Part shown: positions 4,906 to 5,262 of the stretch, piece after piece | Position numbering within the stretch: position 1 is the first letter of the stretch | Layout: the number at the start of each line of letters is the position of its first letter | Origin: Actinotignum schaalii | Lineage (GTDB): Bacteria; Actinomycetota; Actinomycetes; Actinomycetales; Actinomycetaceae | DNA: 5,262 bases | Reading direction: 5' to 3' | NCBI GenBank assembly: GCA_946222725.1 | Contig: CAMIHT010000132.1 | Location: 1 to 5,262, forward strand | The notes under the pieces: generated by a model | What the model was told of the DNA's origin: nothing | The model's input: the letters and a program-made list of their open reading frames with translations, nothing else | Database searches by the model: none | Position numbers and translations under genes: made by a program

Positions 4906-5262
4906 ATGGCTATTCTTCCTATTTACATCACCGGCGATCCCGTTCTGCATCGGCCGGCCGAGCCCATTACGGAATTTAACGAGGAACTGGCACAGCTGGT
5001 CGAAGATATGTATGAGACCACGGTGGCGGCTCCCGGGGTGGGACTGGCCGGGCCGCAGGTCGGTATTGGCAAACAGATTTTTGTGTGGGTCTATGCCGAT
5101 CAGGATGAGGCTCCCGAGCGCGGCGTCGCCATCCCCTACGACGTCTCCAACGTCGGCACCCGGTACCCCGGCACGCTCGACATGCGGGGTGCGCTGGTCC
5201 GGTCGTCCAACACCTACTTCCTCGCCCTGGAGGACCAGCTGGGGTCGGTCGAGGGGCCGGTA
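4906..5262 (+). CDS. def: Peptide deformylase N-terminal part, reading on into foreign transpeptidase sequence
   Basis: Peptide deformylase is a metalloenzyme that removes the formyl group from the initiator methionine of nascent proteins at the ribosome. Residues 1-76 are typical of actinobacterial deformylases: MAILPIYITGDPVLHRPAEP, the helix LAQLVEDMYETT, then motif I as GVGLAGPQ at 44-51, with Gln51 kept and Gly in place of the second Ala of GLAA. The text QDEAPERGVAI (66-76) would normally be followed by an Asn-Pro and later by motif II (EGCLS) and motif III (HExxH), which supply the metal ligands. Neither motif occurs. From residue 77 (base 5134) the frame becomes a penicillin-binding-protein segment instead, and it is still open at the window edge. 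The product as written would be inactive as a deformylase. An assembly chimera is the likeliest cause. The gene starts at ATG 4906 without a ribosome site and is probably leaderless. Confidence 0.85.
   Translation, partial: MAILPIYITGDPVLHRPAEPITEFNEELAQLVEDMYETTVAAPGVGLAGPQVGIGKQIFVWVYADQDEAPERGVAIPYDVSNVGTRYPGTLDMRGALVRSSNTYFLALEDQLGSVEGPV
5134..5262 (+). other. Fragment of a penicillin-binding-protein transpeptidase domain joined in frame to the deformylase
   Basis: The 43 codons from 5134 encode PYDVSNVGTRYPGTLDM, then RGALVRSSNTYFLALEDQL and GSVEGPV. A YPG(T)-D-R-ALVRSSNTYF pattern is typical of the transpeptidase domain of actinobacterial penicillin-binding proteins; SSN is the SxN active-site motif (residues 100-102 of the frame). 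The upstream SxxK and downstream KTG motifs are outside the fragment. Counted GC is 90/129 bases (70%) against 134/228 (59%) in the preceding deformylase part, and 41 of 43 codons end in G or C against 49 of 76. The change suggests DNA from a different, higher-GC actinobacterium. The join lies between about 5113 and 5134. This is a piece of a gene, not a gene with its own start. Confidence 0.75.

Noticed and set aside
5134..5262. A genuine deformylase-PBP fusion enzyme
   Set aside because: The deformylase part lacks its metal-binding motifs, the PBP part begins mid-domain without SxxK, and GC content changes abruptly at the join. An artefact or recombination scar is simpler.

Overview
The window is GC-rich (roughly 60%) and its genes look actinobacterial. 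The arrangement is an NdgR/LtbR-type IclR regulator divergent from leuC-leuD, with murA directly downstream, and the protein sequences themselves also fit. The order leuC-leuD-murA and a peptide deformylase starting MAILPIYITGDPVLH suggest the Actinomycetaceae (Actinomyces, Schaalia, Arcanobacterium, Trueperella relatives). The family assignment is from memory of such proteins, not from a search.

Layout: 1-228 (minus) is the 5' end of murA, cut by the window edge. 318-968 and 989-2443 (both minus) are leuD and leuC, the two subunits of isopropylmalate isomerase in leucine synthesis. They lie 20 bp apart and read toward murA, so leuC-leuD-murA probably form one transcription unit. 2444-2743 is a 300-bp divergent control region with no gene. 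It holds a good leuC promoter, a 16-bp perfect palindrome on its start region, three copies of an ATATGGACA-type box, a CATCTCA/TGAGATG inverted repeat before the regulator gene, and an 8-bp triple repeat in the leuC leader. 2744-3505 (plus) is the IclR-family regulator. 3513-4721 (minus) is a GT4-family glycosyltransferase that converges on the regulator with only 7 bp between stop codons. 4722-4905 is a second divergent intergenic region, and 4906 onward (plus) is peptide deformylase, probably leaderless.

The oddest feature is at the right end. The deformylase frame is normal through residue 76, to about 5133. It then continues, in frame, into a piece of a penicillin-binding-protein transpeptidase domain carrying an SxN motif (SSNTYF). 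At the same point third-codon-position GC jumps from 49/76 codons to 41/43. The deformylase EGCLS and HExxH motifs are absent. This looks like a chimeric join between DNA of two actinobacteria, most simply an assembly artefact, rather than a true fusion gene.

How the genes work together: the regulator probably senses a leucine-pathway or amino-acid signal and controls leuCD and itself through the shared divergent region. murA may be partly co-transcribed, which would link leucine supply to peptidoglycan precursor synthesis. The glycosyltransferase and deformylase are separate units. No RNA genes, CRISPR arrays, insertion sequences or phage genes were seen. Apart from the right-end join, this is an ordinary conserved chromosomal region.
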